64,000 bases of DNA, taken from assembly GCA_030522415.1 (NCBI GenBank), contig CM060121.1, forward strand, positions 12,356,055 to 12,420,054. The letters run 5' to 3'. The first letter of the stretch is position 1, and the number at the start of each line of letters is the position of its first letter. Source of the stretch: Channallabes apus (taxonomy: Eukaryota > Chordata > Actinopteri > Siluriformes > Clariidae). The notes beneath the pieces are model-generated. The model searched no databases. It was not told the origin of the DNA and saw only the letters and a program-made list of their open reading frames with translations. Shown piece after piece: positions 11,191-23,700 of the stretch. The translations under genes were made by a program, and so were the position numbers.

Positions 11191-11736
11191 GAGACTCCAA
11201 CACTCCATGCACGCGCACACACTCTTGTTTGTGAAGGATGCGCGAGCGTTAGGTGTTAAACAAGTTTTTCAGCTAACGTACCGTAAATATCTGGCTTTAT
11301 GCAAGTTACGACATCTAAATAAGATTTACTAACATGTCCAGTGAATATTTAGTCTTTACGCATTAAAAACAAACAGGGATTCAGCTGATGAGGTTAATAA
11401 CAGCAGGTATTGTGACTGGTTTACGGTACCAGCGACAGTTTCTACAAACACACACATGAAGACGAGGCTTCTTCCCGGAGCTCTGTGTCTCTCAGGTTGT
11501 GTTAACTAGTCAGTGCTTGTAAAAGGATTTATGGCTCGGAAAAGCGAACATTGGAAAATTCTGAACAAACTGACAATAACTGTTTAGCTTGTATTAACCT
11601 GGGCTACAGCCGCACACTTCACCTCCCTGAACAGGACACATGTCCGAGGCGGTGTGAGCACAACGTTAATACACTGTACACTACATTAAAACAACATTAA
11701 ACCTCAAACACTGCCATTAATCTCCAGTTTACTTAC

Positions 11737-11811
11737 CACTAACAGTAGAGAACTGAACAGCGCTGTGTAAATGCACCACACCAGGGCCCTGCTACACACA
11801 CCCCAGTCCAT
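11737..11811 (-). CDS. ERN1: ERN1 coding exon 1 (signal peptide)
   Basis: ATG at 11811-11809 opens 25 codons (MDWGVCSRALVWCIYTALFS, then SLLLV) and runs directly into a strong splice donor, GTG|GTAAGT, at 11737/11736. The peptide is a hydrophobic signal sequence, as expected for IRE1-alpha, an ER-membrane kinase/RNase that senses unfolded proteins in the lumen and splices XBP1 mRNA. Identification rests mainly on synteny: in mammals ERN1 lies on the same strand next to SNHG25 and TEX2, in this order. The exon ends in phase 0. The remaining ERN1 exons lie outside the window. Without them another secreted or membrane protein is possible. Confidence 0.6.
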
Positions 11812-12065
11812 CTTTTACTACCGAACCCAGCTCGCATATAACTAATTCAACATTCGACAGTTCAATATTTATGTATATTTATAGCGTTTGTTTCCGAAAA
11901 TAACTTCAATGCTAACTACGACGACGAAATGTCTTCCATGCTGTTCGGTATACTCCACGCCAGCTGTGACTAGTGCTCCAAATACATTTTCCCGACAGTA
12001 CGCATGCGCACAAATCTTGAAGGCTGGGCTTAGATGCAAGTTCCGCTTTCACCGGAAGTCGCTGT
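11812..12065. promoter_or_regulatory. Bidirectional promoter, ERN1 and SNHG25-like unit
   Basis: Only about 250 bp separate the minus-strand ERN1 start codon from the plus-strand oligopyrimidine start at 12066. The interval contains an NRF1-like motif (GTACGCATGCGCAC, around 11999-12012) and an ETS motif (CACCGGAAGT, around 12050-12059). Both are common in divergent CpG promoters without TATA boxes. Activity is inferred. Confidence 0.55.
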
Positions 12066-12570
12066 CTTCTCTCTTGTTGAGCTGAAGGAAGAGGTATTGC
12101 GTGTGGTGTTGCGATGTGTTATTTCGTTGTTTTTTCCCCCCACCCCAAATATAAGTCAGTTAGTCATTAACATTTGTTTTCTAGTTTATTTTGCGTATAT
12201 TTGTTTTAAACGTTGTGTTGTAGGTTTAATTTAGAATATGTAATATTTTCATCTGAAACCTTCGGAGCACGTGCGCGGCGCTGCATGGTCGACTTCCTAA
12301 AAACAAGGTAAGCTCATGTTTTACATAATTTGCATGCTTTCTTAAAATGTTGTAACTTCTTTACGCGTCATTCATTTTCTTTCTTCGATTTTCTTTTAAT
12401 ACAGGAAAAATGCAGAGCCCGGAAGAATGACCCAGCATCTGCTCTAAAGCCTGAGATTTCTGTGCATCTTGCTTTGGTTTGATAAAAGACTCCTGGTTAA
12501 CACCAAGATCAACTTTAGTTAGATTTAATTACATTTTGTAAAAAAAATAAAAAGTAAATTTTTTAGATTT
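12066..12570 (+). ncRNA. Small spliced transcript at SNHG25 position
   Basis: A likely start lies in an oligopyrimidine tract (CTTCTCTCTT at 12066), a 5'TOP start as used by snoRNA host genes. Exon 1 runs to GAG|GTATTG at 12093. Exon 2 starts after TTGTAG at 12224 (or after TTTAG at 12235) and ends at AAG|GTAAGC, 12307. Exon 3 starts after the pyrimidine-rich TTTTAATACAG at 12405 and reaches AATAAA signals at 12547 and after. The longest plausible frame is about 21 codons, so it looks non-coding. Position between ERN1 and TEX2 on the opposite strand matches mammalian SNHG25. I do not see a convincing C/D or H/ACA snoRNA in either small intron. Confidence 0.45.
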
Positions 12571-12619
12571 CTGTTTTTTATGGTGGAAAGCAAATTGTTG
12601 CTTGTACAATAAATGTAAA

Positions 12620-13690
12620 TAAATTATAAATTACATGACCACACTTTGCCTCCTGTCTTATCTTATCTATTGTTTTATCAAAGGGCACTGTCTTTGAACC
12701 TTTGAAGCCCTCCTCATGGCTCCATAGGCCAAGCAACAGTGCAAAATTAACGGCTTGTTTATAACTGGGGCTTCTTGGCATCATGCTTTCAAGTTGCTCT
12801 TTTAAAAACAAACTACAATTCCCCACACAATGCATTTGTTTCAGAAAAAAAACATGCAGTCGTTTTACCAAAAGCATTTTATACATCCCCACACATTACC
12901 ACTGTCACAGTATGGCTGAACACGATCACTTAAAACAGCCATCATTTTCACAAAGTGCAAAAGGTATGATGAGCAGTTGGCATAGAGAAGCACACAGATC
13001 ATTTAACATTGGCCTGATTCCCACAAACAATGGCATGGAAATATCATGGTATGTTGTCAAGTTGGACGGAATAGATCAAGGGTGGCTTTGTAATGAATTA
13101 CGAAGAGCACTAAGGAACGCAGCTAAAACACAGATGTGACATTCAATCAAACTCTACTTTGCTGGATGAATTTTCTTGTTGCCATTTTGGTTCTTTCCCA
13201 TTTTTAATTGTTTTATACTCCGTGCTGTTAACTGATATCTGTCGACTTTATATTTACGTGTACTTAAGATTTGAGTTAAACCTGTGCTTCACCAGTGTGT
13301 AGAATGGAAGGAATTCCCAAATCCTGTCCAGGAAGCTCATTCAGTCAAGTTTCTGATTTTTCCTGCTTAATAGGAACTGGGTCATAATTATGGTGGGTTG
13401 GGTAAACTTGTAAGCTTCATCTGGTGTGTTTCAAGCCTTGTGTTACAGCGAGCCTCCAGGACTAAGAGTTGAAAATCCTTTGGTCTAGCCTTCAATCATG
13501 TCTGCAGTCAGGCAATGTGGTGGCAGGCTTCCAGTCCACCCAAATATGAGCCACACCTCATGAATGTTTGGAGAGCAAAAGCTTAAATACGTGGACTTAT
13601 TGTGGAGGTGTGACTTGTCCTGGGTTGGAATGGAGACCTGCTTCTATAACAGCCTTTTGCAGGTAAGATAGAACACTGCTGGTCTACGTG
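12620..13690. other. Intergenic stretch, no supported gene
   Basis: A plus-strand frame at 12783-13139 (118 codons, from ATG) resembles no family I know and has no clear promoter or splice context. 13300-13680 has the look of an old dispersed repeat (phrase AGCCTCCAGGACTAAGAGTTG). Nothing else is supported. Confidence 0.4.
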
Positions 13691-13699
13691 TTTAGTCAC

Positions 13700-15328
13700 G
13701 TCAAAAAAAGTGATGATTACTATATAAATAAAACATTTGTGTCAACACAAACTGACATTAAAAAAAAAAAAGATAGAATTCTGGTAAATCCTGAAACACA
13801 TCCATAACAAAACCCATGAACTGAGATGATCAGGCAATGGTTTATACATTCAGATGGCTTCTCCATATTGCACAATGGCATACAAGTCCATGGCAAGGAT
13901 AGTACTGTGGGTTTCATTTTCCAGCCAGTTACAGAAAGGTTTCGGGGTTAAGAAGATAACACCTACAGAAAGCGACTTGTTTGTGTGTACTCGATCAGCC
14001 AGCTTGTGTAGTGCCACTTCTGGGGCAGATGGGGTATTAGCTGGTGTCCTTGAACACAGTGGAATTGATCTAATTGCATAATCGTATAGACACAGATGAC
14101 TCAGGCAGCAGAGAGAGTTGTGAAGGTTGGCATCTGTATGGTATTGGTTATCCTTGAGAAAGCACATTTGCACAAAGCAATTGATAATCATGGGGTACAC
14201 AAAAAAAAAAAACTACAACCATACTTTCACTAGTTTACATTATTGAATGAAGTAAGGAATGCTGAAAGTGGCACACATTTAATTAAAATCAATATCCATT
14301 TAAAAGCCACTAGCAGAGACATAATTTTAAAATAGTGGCATGGAAACATTTCAGCTAGCGTTCCGCACTGGCTTTGCAAATCAATGAGGTAAAAAGCTTC
14401 TGACATACCCGATACCTTCAGTAGGATGGTATCTATCACAAAAAAGTAGCTTTGAGTTGCCAACACGTCTACTCGCTAGACACTTTATTACAAACAATTG
14501 TACATTCAATCAATTTTCCAATCAACCAAACATGTGGCAGCAGCTCAACACAAAAATAAATCATCCATTTATGGATGAAGTTTCAGTTAACTCAAGCTGG
14601 ATAGTTGAATAGCGGGACAACATTGTGTGGTCTTTATCAACTCTCTAGTTTCAGTTCTTTACTGACAGGTGAGGAGCCCATTGTGGTCCTCTGATGGTGT
14701 ACATACCGACCTAAAGGTAAGATGGCGTACGCTCACCGTAGATAGAAAGAGTATATATTTGAGTGACTGTTCAAACCAGTCTGGACATTTTGAATTTTTA
14801 AATTTTTTGTAACCTTTAGAAATTCTCAAATAGTCAGACTAGCTTGTCTGGCACGAACAACCATGCCAAGGTCAAAGTCACTAAAATCACACTTTTCCCC
14901 AGTCTGAAGTTTAAGCTCTTGACCTGTACTGTACTGTACGTGCAGGATTTTTCACGCATTATGTTGCTGACACATGATTGGCTGACTGAACAGTTGCCTG
15001 ACTGACCATATGTTCCAAATTAAGTGGTCAGTGAATCTGGTTAAGTGGTCTCAAACTCAGATTTTTGCTGCAGCCATAGCCGACTTTATTCCAAGGCGAT
15101 ATGGTTTAATGACCATAAAAATGTATCAAACACTGCCAGAACTGCCTCTGCATGTAAACCATTATTCAACACAACTGTACTCAAGTTCAAGGTCTAATTC
15201 AAATGCATTAGTCTACTACTATGCATTTAGACACACTCATGTTTCCCATTAACCTTCATCTAAGAACATAATATAACGATTGCCCTTGGTTGATTCCCCA
15301 AAGTCTCATACAACATTTTTATCAGCTT
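13700..15328 (-). other. TEX2: TEX2 3' UTR zone
   Basis: This is the DNA immediately downstream of the TEX2 stop codon on the minus strand. AATAAA polyadenylation signals read on the minus strand at 15085-15090 (a UTR of about 250 nt) and at 14484-14489 (about 850 nt). Both are candidates. Open frames on both strands at 13850-14200 are discussed as a finding. Confidence 0.45.
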
Positions 15329-15484
15329 TCAAAAGTCATCCTCAGTTTGTTCAAGGTCCGAGGGAGCTGCATCTTTCAAGGCATCGGTTGTCACAGTAGC
15401 TAAGTTCACACTGGACCGTGTGTCCATGGCTGAGTGCATGATGGGTAACCACACGTCGTCCATATTTGGCATGACAAATATTTT
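15329..15484 (-). CDS. TEX2: TEX2 coding exon 11 with stop codon
   Basis: The acceptor CCCTTCACAG precedes AAAATATTTG. Fifty-one codons (KIFVMPNMDDVWLPIMHSAM, then a diverged tail rich in Ala, Asp and Glu) end at TGA 15331-15329. The first half matches human TEX2 closely; the C-terminal 25 residues are variable across vertebrates. Confidence 0.95.
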   Translation of the reverse strand, partial: KIFVMPNMDDVWLPIMHSAMDTRSSVNLATVTTDALKDAAPSDLEQTEDDF

Positions 15485-18400
15485 CTGTGAAGGGTAATGG
15501 AAGAGAAGCAATGCTCAGACCATAAAATAACATTTGTAAGACATATGGTTAGTTCCATGTTGCTGAATGAACAGAATATTGCACAAAGCCACAGTAAACG
15601 TTTCTGTAATCCTGAAATGAATAAACATTTAAACAATATTATACTGTATGTCTATATATCAAAATGTCTGTAAGGCATGCTAATGGCTACCAGGAGGGCA
15701 GATTTTACCCCATCTATTCCTATATAAGTCAGTGTAATAGGATTTAAGCTTACATTTTAAGTGACATAATTTTAGTTGAGTGTTGAGTGTCATTTTTACA
15801 GGTTCTGTTGTCACCTTCCTTGAATTCAATGTAATTGGTAATAGTTGTCCCAGACGTTGAACATCTATTATTTTACCAAACAACTATTCTAAACTACACA
15901 CTAGATTTGCTGGATTTTATTAGATTTTATTCCTAAAATGTCAATGAAATGCATTTAAAGTAACTTTATTTTGCTCTACAGTTTTTCTTTTTAATTAATA
16001 CTTTACATTTAACACTACAAAATGTGAAAATGTTAATCAAAGGTGAAAACGTGGAGGCCCTGTGTTATTACTATTGTTTTATCTAGTGATTTAAAAAAGG
16101 AAGAGAAAAAAATAATCAATTTTTGTGAGGTAAAAATAAAATACTATGATTTTTAATCATATGTCAAATATGGGTCCCAGGACATAAAAAAAAGTATGTT
16201 ACTCAAGCTAATATGATATTAATGTGATATGATATGAGATGGTGTAACTTATCTACCTAAGGAATATCTAATGCATCATTTGCTTATCATTGTGAACAAG
16301 AAGTGCCCAAGTACTATAGCTGAAGAATGTTGTTGTTAGTCTTTCGGCTGTTCTTGTCCAGGGGAGCTTAGCGTATTGTGAGTTATTACATGGTGTTGCA
16401 AGGGAACAATTTAATTGTCAAGTATTTTAGAATATAAGTCCCCCATTCTTTCTCTTTGGAACTAAAATATTTATTATTTAATTACACTTAAATAATGACA
16501 ATTTGTTCCCCACTTTTAATTGCACTAGTCTGAATTAATCAGATACAAACACCCGAATCTAATGCAACATCAAGAGAGGTTTGGACATACTGTACCCCTC
16601 ATTTTATCATATTAGCAGTAATGACAATAGGAAATGTTGCATGTATTTCAGACTGGAGATGAGCAGGAACTGTAGAAGTACAAAAAAAAAAACATTTGCA
16701 AAGTAAAGTGTAAATTAAAAGATAAATTAAAAAACTAAATTAAGTTATTTTAAATGCATTTCATTGACATTTTAGAAATGAATTAAAACCATATTTTTTT
16801 AATATTCACCAAAGCTATTGTGTAGTTTAGAATATTTTTTTGGTAAAATAATAGATGTTCAAAGTCTGGCATAACTTTTTTCAAAATTTTATCAATTACC
16901 AACATGTTTTTCATACATTTTATAACGGTCACAAAATAACTTTTATAGCTCCTTGGTCTTCATTATACTGTGCTTAGTTTGACAGCAAAATATGATATTC
17001 ACCGCTTTCTGACTTTTACTCATTTTGGCAAATTATTTTCCTCTGGTATGCAAAGTTTTAATCTGAATTGCTATGCTCCATCCCATCCTCCATTGGGATT
17101 TTTGAACTTTATTAAAGCCTTATAGGACAATGTACCTATAAGCAGTTGGATGAATGCCTGAATGGACGTTATACAGCGTGCATACCTGTACTATAATAGG
17201 AGCTGGTCAACTCCCCAAATGACAATAGGCTGATGATGCATTGTAAACACAGGTTTTTGTATTGTTTTTAATGTTTCTCATGATCTTTAACAATCTTGAT
17301 AATAAGGTTTTGTGTGCTAAAAACTCAATACTTTTTCGGCTGAAACTCACCATGAAAATACAATCAAATCGTGAGTTTTCTATTTTTTTTTTTATATAAA
17401 AATTTAACCAAACATATTATTCATAATAAATAGTAAATTTCAAGAGCCTTCTAAGAACAAGTGTATTTATACTGAGATCATGTGATACTATAATTGCACA
17501 CAGATGGCTCCATGTGTATGATGTACTAATGATATACTAATGATGTGTATTTTGATGCCACCTGGTAGTACGAGGACTAATACTAGGAATACTGATTTAA
17601 CCAAAACACTTTTTAAAATTGTTTAGATTTACATTTTTATACCCCGCTTACATATGTTGAGATATTTCAAGTAGATGTTTGGTATATAATCCCAATTAAA
17701 TCCATTTCAGTTACTATACAGTAGATTCTCACATCAACACATTTTATTTTTATAAAAAAAGAAAAGAAAAAACTGTTGGGTCACACCTAAAAAGTAAAAT
17801 GCACTGAATCTGGAATTACCTGAAACTCCTGATCCAGTTTTTTCTCAATCCAGTCAGTGACATGGGCGAATGTGACCTCCCTCTCACCAAGTTTAGGTCG
17901 GGCTTTCAGCTCAAGGTGAGGAGGCCTTCTGAAGCCATACCTGTCGGGGAAAAAAGGCACATGATAATCTCTCTATGCAGTAATGCACACTCCTTTTTCG
18001 ACCTCAAAGTGTATAGACATGGTGCATTTTGGAAATACACATGAACAGTCCACTGTAGTCATACAAATAAAATAAATGCAAATCTTAGACACTGTGCACA
18101 CCTTTATGAGCAATTAAATCACATTAATATGGAAGGAAAATCATTTTAGGAGATGGTAAATAATAAAAAAAAACTGAACTATATTAATTCTAAGAAAATA
18201 CACGACTACACTATATAATATACTGTATGAGCAACTAAAAGTAATCCAAAAGTGGGCTTTTTTTTTTTTTTTTTTTTTTAAATTAATCATCATAGGTCTC
18301 TCATTGTGTGGATTATCTTCGATGCTGATTTCCCCTTTCTTAATGGTCTTCAGCCATCAGTGTACATTACTCTTGTCAATCTTCTTAAACATTCTGTGGT

Positions 18401-20597
18401 GTTTAACACAATCGCAACTGTAAAGAATCTGCCTGGAAGCGAATACGAGTGTATGTGGCCCCCATGCACAGCTACAAGCAGAAATAGTAGTTAAAATTGG
18501 CTTCAAGGTCACGCAGTTGTTCAAGACGATAGCATTTCGGGCCATGAGGTCACTAAATCCCCACTTAGATCCTGTATTTTCATCTAGCCTCAAAAGTAAG
18601 CAATTGGAGTTTGCTAGACATTCGTGCAACTTGGTCAGATGAGAAAAAGCTGAAGGTGGGTTTGGCTTTAAAAGAAGAAAAGGTTAAACAGAATAGAAAC
18701 CGAATTCCCACTGTAACTGATCTGCAAGGCTGCCTTTTCTCCAAATGCCCTGGAAACCTTGTAAGGATACCTGCCATGAAATAACAGTAGATTTTAAATA
18801 TAAATCTGTCTGTTTGTGCCAAGAAACTACAAATGGGTCATGGTTGGCCCCTGTAGCAGGACAAAGACCTGACACATACCCCAAAATCCCAGAACGGCTC
18901 AAATACCACCAACTTAACCTTCTGACAGACAAGGCTATCCCATTCTACCGATCTAAATTGAAAACCGATGAGGAGAACTGATGAAGAGCAGCAAAAGAGA
19001 AAACATGACCCCGAATTATCTGGAGACATGGCATATTGCCATATGTATACACCAGTACTGGGGTGCCAGTAATCATGATATAAAGTTTTGTTACAGATAT
19101 ATTTATTAGTGTATTATTTTTTAGAATTTCTTTACATTTTCAGTATGAGATTAGGCAATGCAAGATCATCAAGATAAAAACCATCTTTAGCAAAATTGTC
19201 AATTCTGCAGCTGATGGTGTATAGTCTTCAAAGAAAAGTCCATATTATTCATGATTTTTACTCAATTACAGGAAATTTATCGGAATTTTCTCCTTAAGAA
19301 CTAAAATTTTGAAAGAAATTTGCCCCGGCATCAAAGCATTTTTGGCATACGGAACCGAACCAAATCCCAGCATGCGCATACATTGCGTGTGTACATGAGT
19401 TGTACACATGTTTGGGAGCCGTTAAAAACATCTTTGCACCAGTGCATCATTTTCACGCATGTACCACTGTAATAGGTAGATACTGTATTTATGGGTAATT
19501 ACAGTATCACGCAATTCTGCTAGTAGCAATTTATATATAATGAAATCACTTGCATTTACAGAAATAAGTCAATTATAAAGTTCTTTACTTGTAATGCTTA
19601 TGAATTAACACATGTAAAAAATTTGCATTGCTCCGCTTCTGGTTTAATGGGTGGACTGAGATTTACATAATATTTAAATAGCTTGGTCTTTAAGTACCCT
19701 AGATGTCCTGCAGAGGGCGTACAGAGAAAATGTTTAGAGGCAAAAGCTGATTTTATTTTTTATAACAAGGTCAACACTTATGAAAAAAAAAACTCCTAAA
19801 ACATAAATCCTACTGTATGGTAATGTATACCGTACCATATTCTGTCTGTAGGGGGAGGTGGAATGTTGATGGCCAGCTTGCCCTGGCACTCCTGCACTTC
19901 CACTGTAAGGAGAAGAGGGGTGTTGGACATCTCTTCCATCTTCTTCTTTATGAACTCTGTCTCAGTGGCTTTCTGAAAATACTTTGACTTTGCTATCTTG
20001 TCTACGAAGCGCATGATCTTGCTCGGCCGGTGTCCACCGACAAAACTGTAGAATAATGCGAGAGAGCATATCGACTGTCAGGTTCGTCACTAACTTTTTA
20101 TTTGCAGGCATTGATAGAGTTGTAGGGCAACTCCTATCAATGCCTGCACCATAGGGTTGAACTGCCATACAAAAAAGTCATGATCATATTAATCTCTCAT
20201 ATAAACTTCATTTATTTACACCTGCTACACAAGAAGATTCTTAATGTGAACTCTGCTTTTCACTCACCCCTCTATCCCGGGCATTTCAGGTATTTCTGCT
20301 GGATCCTCCTCATCAGATGATCCGGCACTGGACGACTCCTCATCACTATCAGCCAGGCAGTATGCGCGTGGTCTGAGCCTAACACACACACAGGATTTAT
20401 TTTTTTTAATCCTTTGGCCATCTCTATTTCTGGCTCTCGATCCATTTGCTAAATATGCTTGATTAGTGCATACATCTGGACCATCTGTTCAGGAGCTAGC
20501 AGCTTGTATACTTGGCTAGATATTTGCTATGCCAGATATCTCACTGCTGATTTTCAAGCATTTCAGAACAACAAGAGTTATAATGTTAAACCATCTC

Positions 20598-20634
<37 letters not shown>

Positions 20635-20752
20635 GCTTATGTTATTAGTTAGTGAGGTGTAATGATGAAATTTGGATATTAGGAGATGAGTAGAGTGTAG
20701 GTTGGACTCACCAACAACAGAAGTTTCATCAAGTCAATATGGGGCAGGTAAG

Positions 20753-20799
<47 letters not shown>

Positions 20800-23700
20800 A
20801 GGTAAGAGAGATACATGCAATAAAAAATTACATGTAAAGTTATAATTAGAAAATGTTAGAAATTCCTAACAGCTTTACTTCAAAATGCAAAGGAACCTTA
20901 ATGCACAGTGCTGACCATTTTAAACATTTCAGTAGTATTTGCCTCTATTCTCATATGTTCATTTACAGGAGACATTACATCACAGATATCTGCCATGTGA
21001 TAATCCATGTGATTTTTAATAATTACTACACCAAATCTTCCTAGATGCCCCACCCCACACTCCTTACCCCTCTTTTCCTTGTTCTCCAAAGGTCTCTCCC
21101 TCCTTCCCAAGCCTGGCCAGATTCATCTTAGTCTCCAGGGTCATTAAGAAAGATCCAGTGTATGAGATCTCCAAGTCAAACCAAAGGCCTACAGGGAAAG
21201 GATAAATAATCAAGACTACTTCACTAACTGCTCTCATGTTGCACTTTTCCCCCCACAAAGTACAGCTTTTGTGTAGCATTCAACTTCACTCAGGTCAATG
21301 AAAGCTAGCAGGGGTAGCTCAGTGGTTAAGGCATTGGACTACAGTTCAGAAGGTCCCAGGTTCAAACCCCACAACCACCAAGTTGCCACTGTTGGGCCCT
21401 TGAGCAAGGCCCTTAACCCTCAACTGCTCAGATGTATAATGAGATAAAAATGTAAGTCGCTCTGGATAAGAGTGTCTGCTAAATGTAAATGTAGCAAAAG
21501 CTTTTGTTAAAACACCGGTTTGACCTGAACCCCCCCCAGTACTAAATAGGGAAAGCACTGAATGTCCTGTTTAGCATAGATAAAATCATAGTAACACTAG
21601 CCAATCATGGGTTTCTGTACTTGACATTTAATTGATCGATTCCCTCCCTGACACCCAGCAAGTACTGAGTGTCCAAGTTTGCTCCTGTCCATGGAACAGA
21701 GTTTGAGCTCAGGATCTCCTGCTTAAAGAGTGAACACTTTTCTCTTGAGCCACTCAGAAGGCCGGAAACATAACTGTAATGAGACTAAATGATCATGACT
21801 AGTATCAACACTGCAACGACGAAGAGGCACTGGAATCTACAACACAGTGAATTTCAGATTATATCTTATGTATTAACAACACTACAGGGAAGTTATATTG
21901 AATGATAAAGCCTTTTCCTATGGAGATACAGTACAAGCTCATTTTGTACCTCTACCTCTAGTGCACCGTTGCTCCTCAGGGTCCGTTATAATTGTGGCAT
22001 CATTTCTCTCCCTCTGAGCCTGCTAAAGGTCAGCTCTCACTGCCTCTGAGCCAGTCAGAAGTGATCTTTTGAGCTCTGCGGGCTGCTCCATGGACCGCGA
22101 GAGAAGTTCACCAGCCCAGCAGGAGCATGGCCACAGCCTCTCACATTCTCCCCATAGGTGGAAAGTGAACACTGCAGGAAACGGTCATAGTCTAATCTCG
22201 CCGTAAAGAACAGTGCAAAGAGCTACTTTTTAAACTTTTGAACTTGGCGGGATAATTTCCGTTATCTCAGGCTACACAGCATTATAGATTTGAACTGGGT
22301 TACAGAATTTTCTTATTAGGTATTACTATCAAATGTATGTTCTCGCACTTATGTTCTATTATTTGGCAAACCCTTACAGTATATGTGTTGTTCCTTGACA
22401 CAGAAAAAGGCAGAACCACTGTTCTGACAAAGTTTCCTGTAATATCACCACCATCATCATCATATCCTGTTAAAGTCCACATCAGCATCTTCTAACCAAA
22501 CTTTGTAGATAATAAATGAACCACACAGTAATGCTTTTTTTGTCAAGTTTAACTCACTGAATAGTTTACCATTAACTCAAAGCATGCAACACTCATATGT
22601 TTTGAACTGTTTAATCTACAATCATGATTCCTCTTTCCCTTGATTCCTTGGAAGGCACTAATTGCACTATTTGTCACACAGGATGTTGAAATTCACTAAA
22701 CATTTTTTCCCCTCTTACATCACTCTCACTCACTCATCGTCTATACCGCTTTATCCTATATACTGTTTATCCTGTACATGTTACGAGGAGCCTGGAGCCA
22801 ATCCCAGGAGAGTTAGGGCATGAGGCAGGGTACACCCTGGTCAAGGTGTCAATCCATCACAGCAAACACACACATCCACACTCTCATTTACACATTACAG
22901 ACAATTTGGGGAATGCCAATTAACGTAATCTGCATGTCTCTGGATTATGGGAGGAAACCTACAAAGCACAGGGAAAACATACACGAACCATGTACACAGC
23001 CCCGAGGCAAGAATCGAACCCTCGACCCTGAAGGTGCAAGGCGACAGTGCGAACCACGGCATTGTTAATTAGCTCCTCATGTTCCAAATACTCGTAATGA
23101 ATGATTGATTAGAAGAAACTTTTTCATGGTTGCCTGGTTAAACGTTTACCTTGATGGTCCACGGACGGTTTGGAGGCCTTCAGAATCTTGGGAATAGCCA
23201 TGCCCATGTCCAGCTCAGTCAGTGTCAGCTCATTCATGAAGTATGGCAGCTTTAATGTTAAAAAGCAATTTTAGCATCAAAATAGCACCTAAAGAAATAA
23301 ATGAAGAAAAAAAAAAAAACAATGGCTGAAACACCTACCCGGATCTTACTCAGCTTCATTTGGATCTTTTTGGAGACCATATCAGCCCAGTACTTCTCCC
23401 TGAGGAAATCCCAGAAGATTCGACCCAGTAGGGCATTAACCCAGGCCTCAGTCTCAGCCTCTGTACCAGAACCTGCAGGAAACTGGAAGTACAACCCAGG
23501 TGAAGACCATCTGTATGAGCTCATGAATGGCGCTTGCAAACTAAACTAGATTGGCTGACATGTTAAAATGTTAAATCACTAAATAGACAAATAGTGTGGA
23601 ATTCTTGGATAATTTCCAACATTAATCCTAGAGTCATCAGTACTACTGTGGTGGCATTAAATGATTTTAAATGACATATACAGTATTAGGATGAGCTGGA

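Larger units (their letters stand above)
1..11736 (-). other. ERN1: Presumed ERN1 intron 1 (repeat-rich)
   Basis: This stretch lies 3' of the proposed ERN1 signal-peptide exon on the minus strand. I looked for the following luminal-domain exon on that strand and did not find it, so I treat the whole stretch as intron 1. This is inference. The parts not listed separately (1-1046, 7266-10030, 10150-10680, 11190-11736) show only short chance open frames, AT-rich unique-looking DNA and small simple repeats. Stop-poor minus-strand stretches at 263-478 and 776-967 resemble no family I know. Confidence 0.5.

Noticed and set aside
10689..11222. 177-codon minus-strand frame rich in Ser, Leu, Cys and His-Thr repeats
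   Set aside because: It is made of GA/GACA and GT simple repeats plus a SINE; the composition is not protein-like.
12405..12540. H/ACA snoRNA in exon 3 (ATAAAA H-box candidate and AACACC ACA-like site)
   Set aside because: The second hairpin would be far too short and the first stem pairs poorly; it is also exonic, unlike host-gene snoRNAs.
12783..13139. 118-codon plus-strand frame as a novel gene
   Set aside because: The start is not supported by a promoter or splice site, codon use looks random in the first half, and no homolog is known to me; listed only as unsupported.
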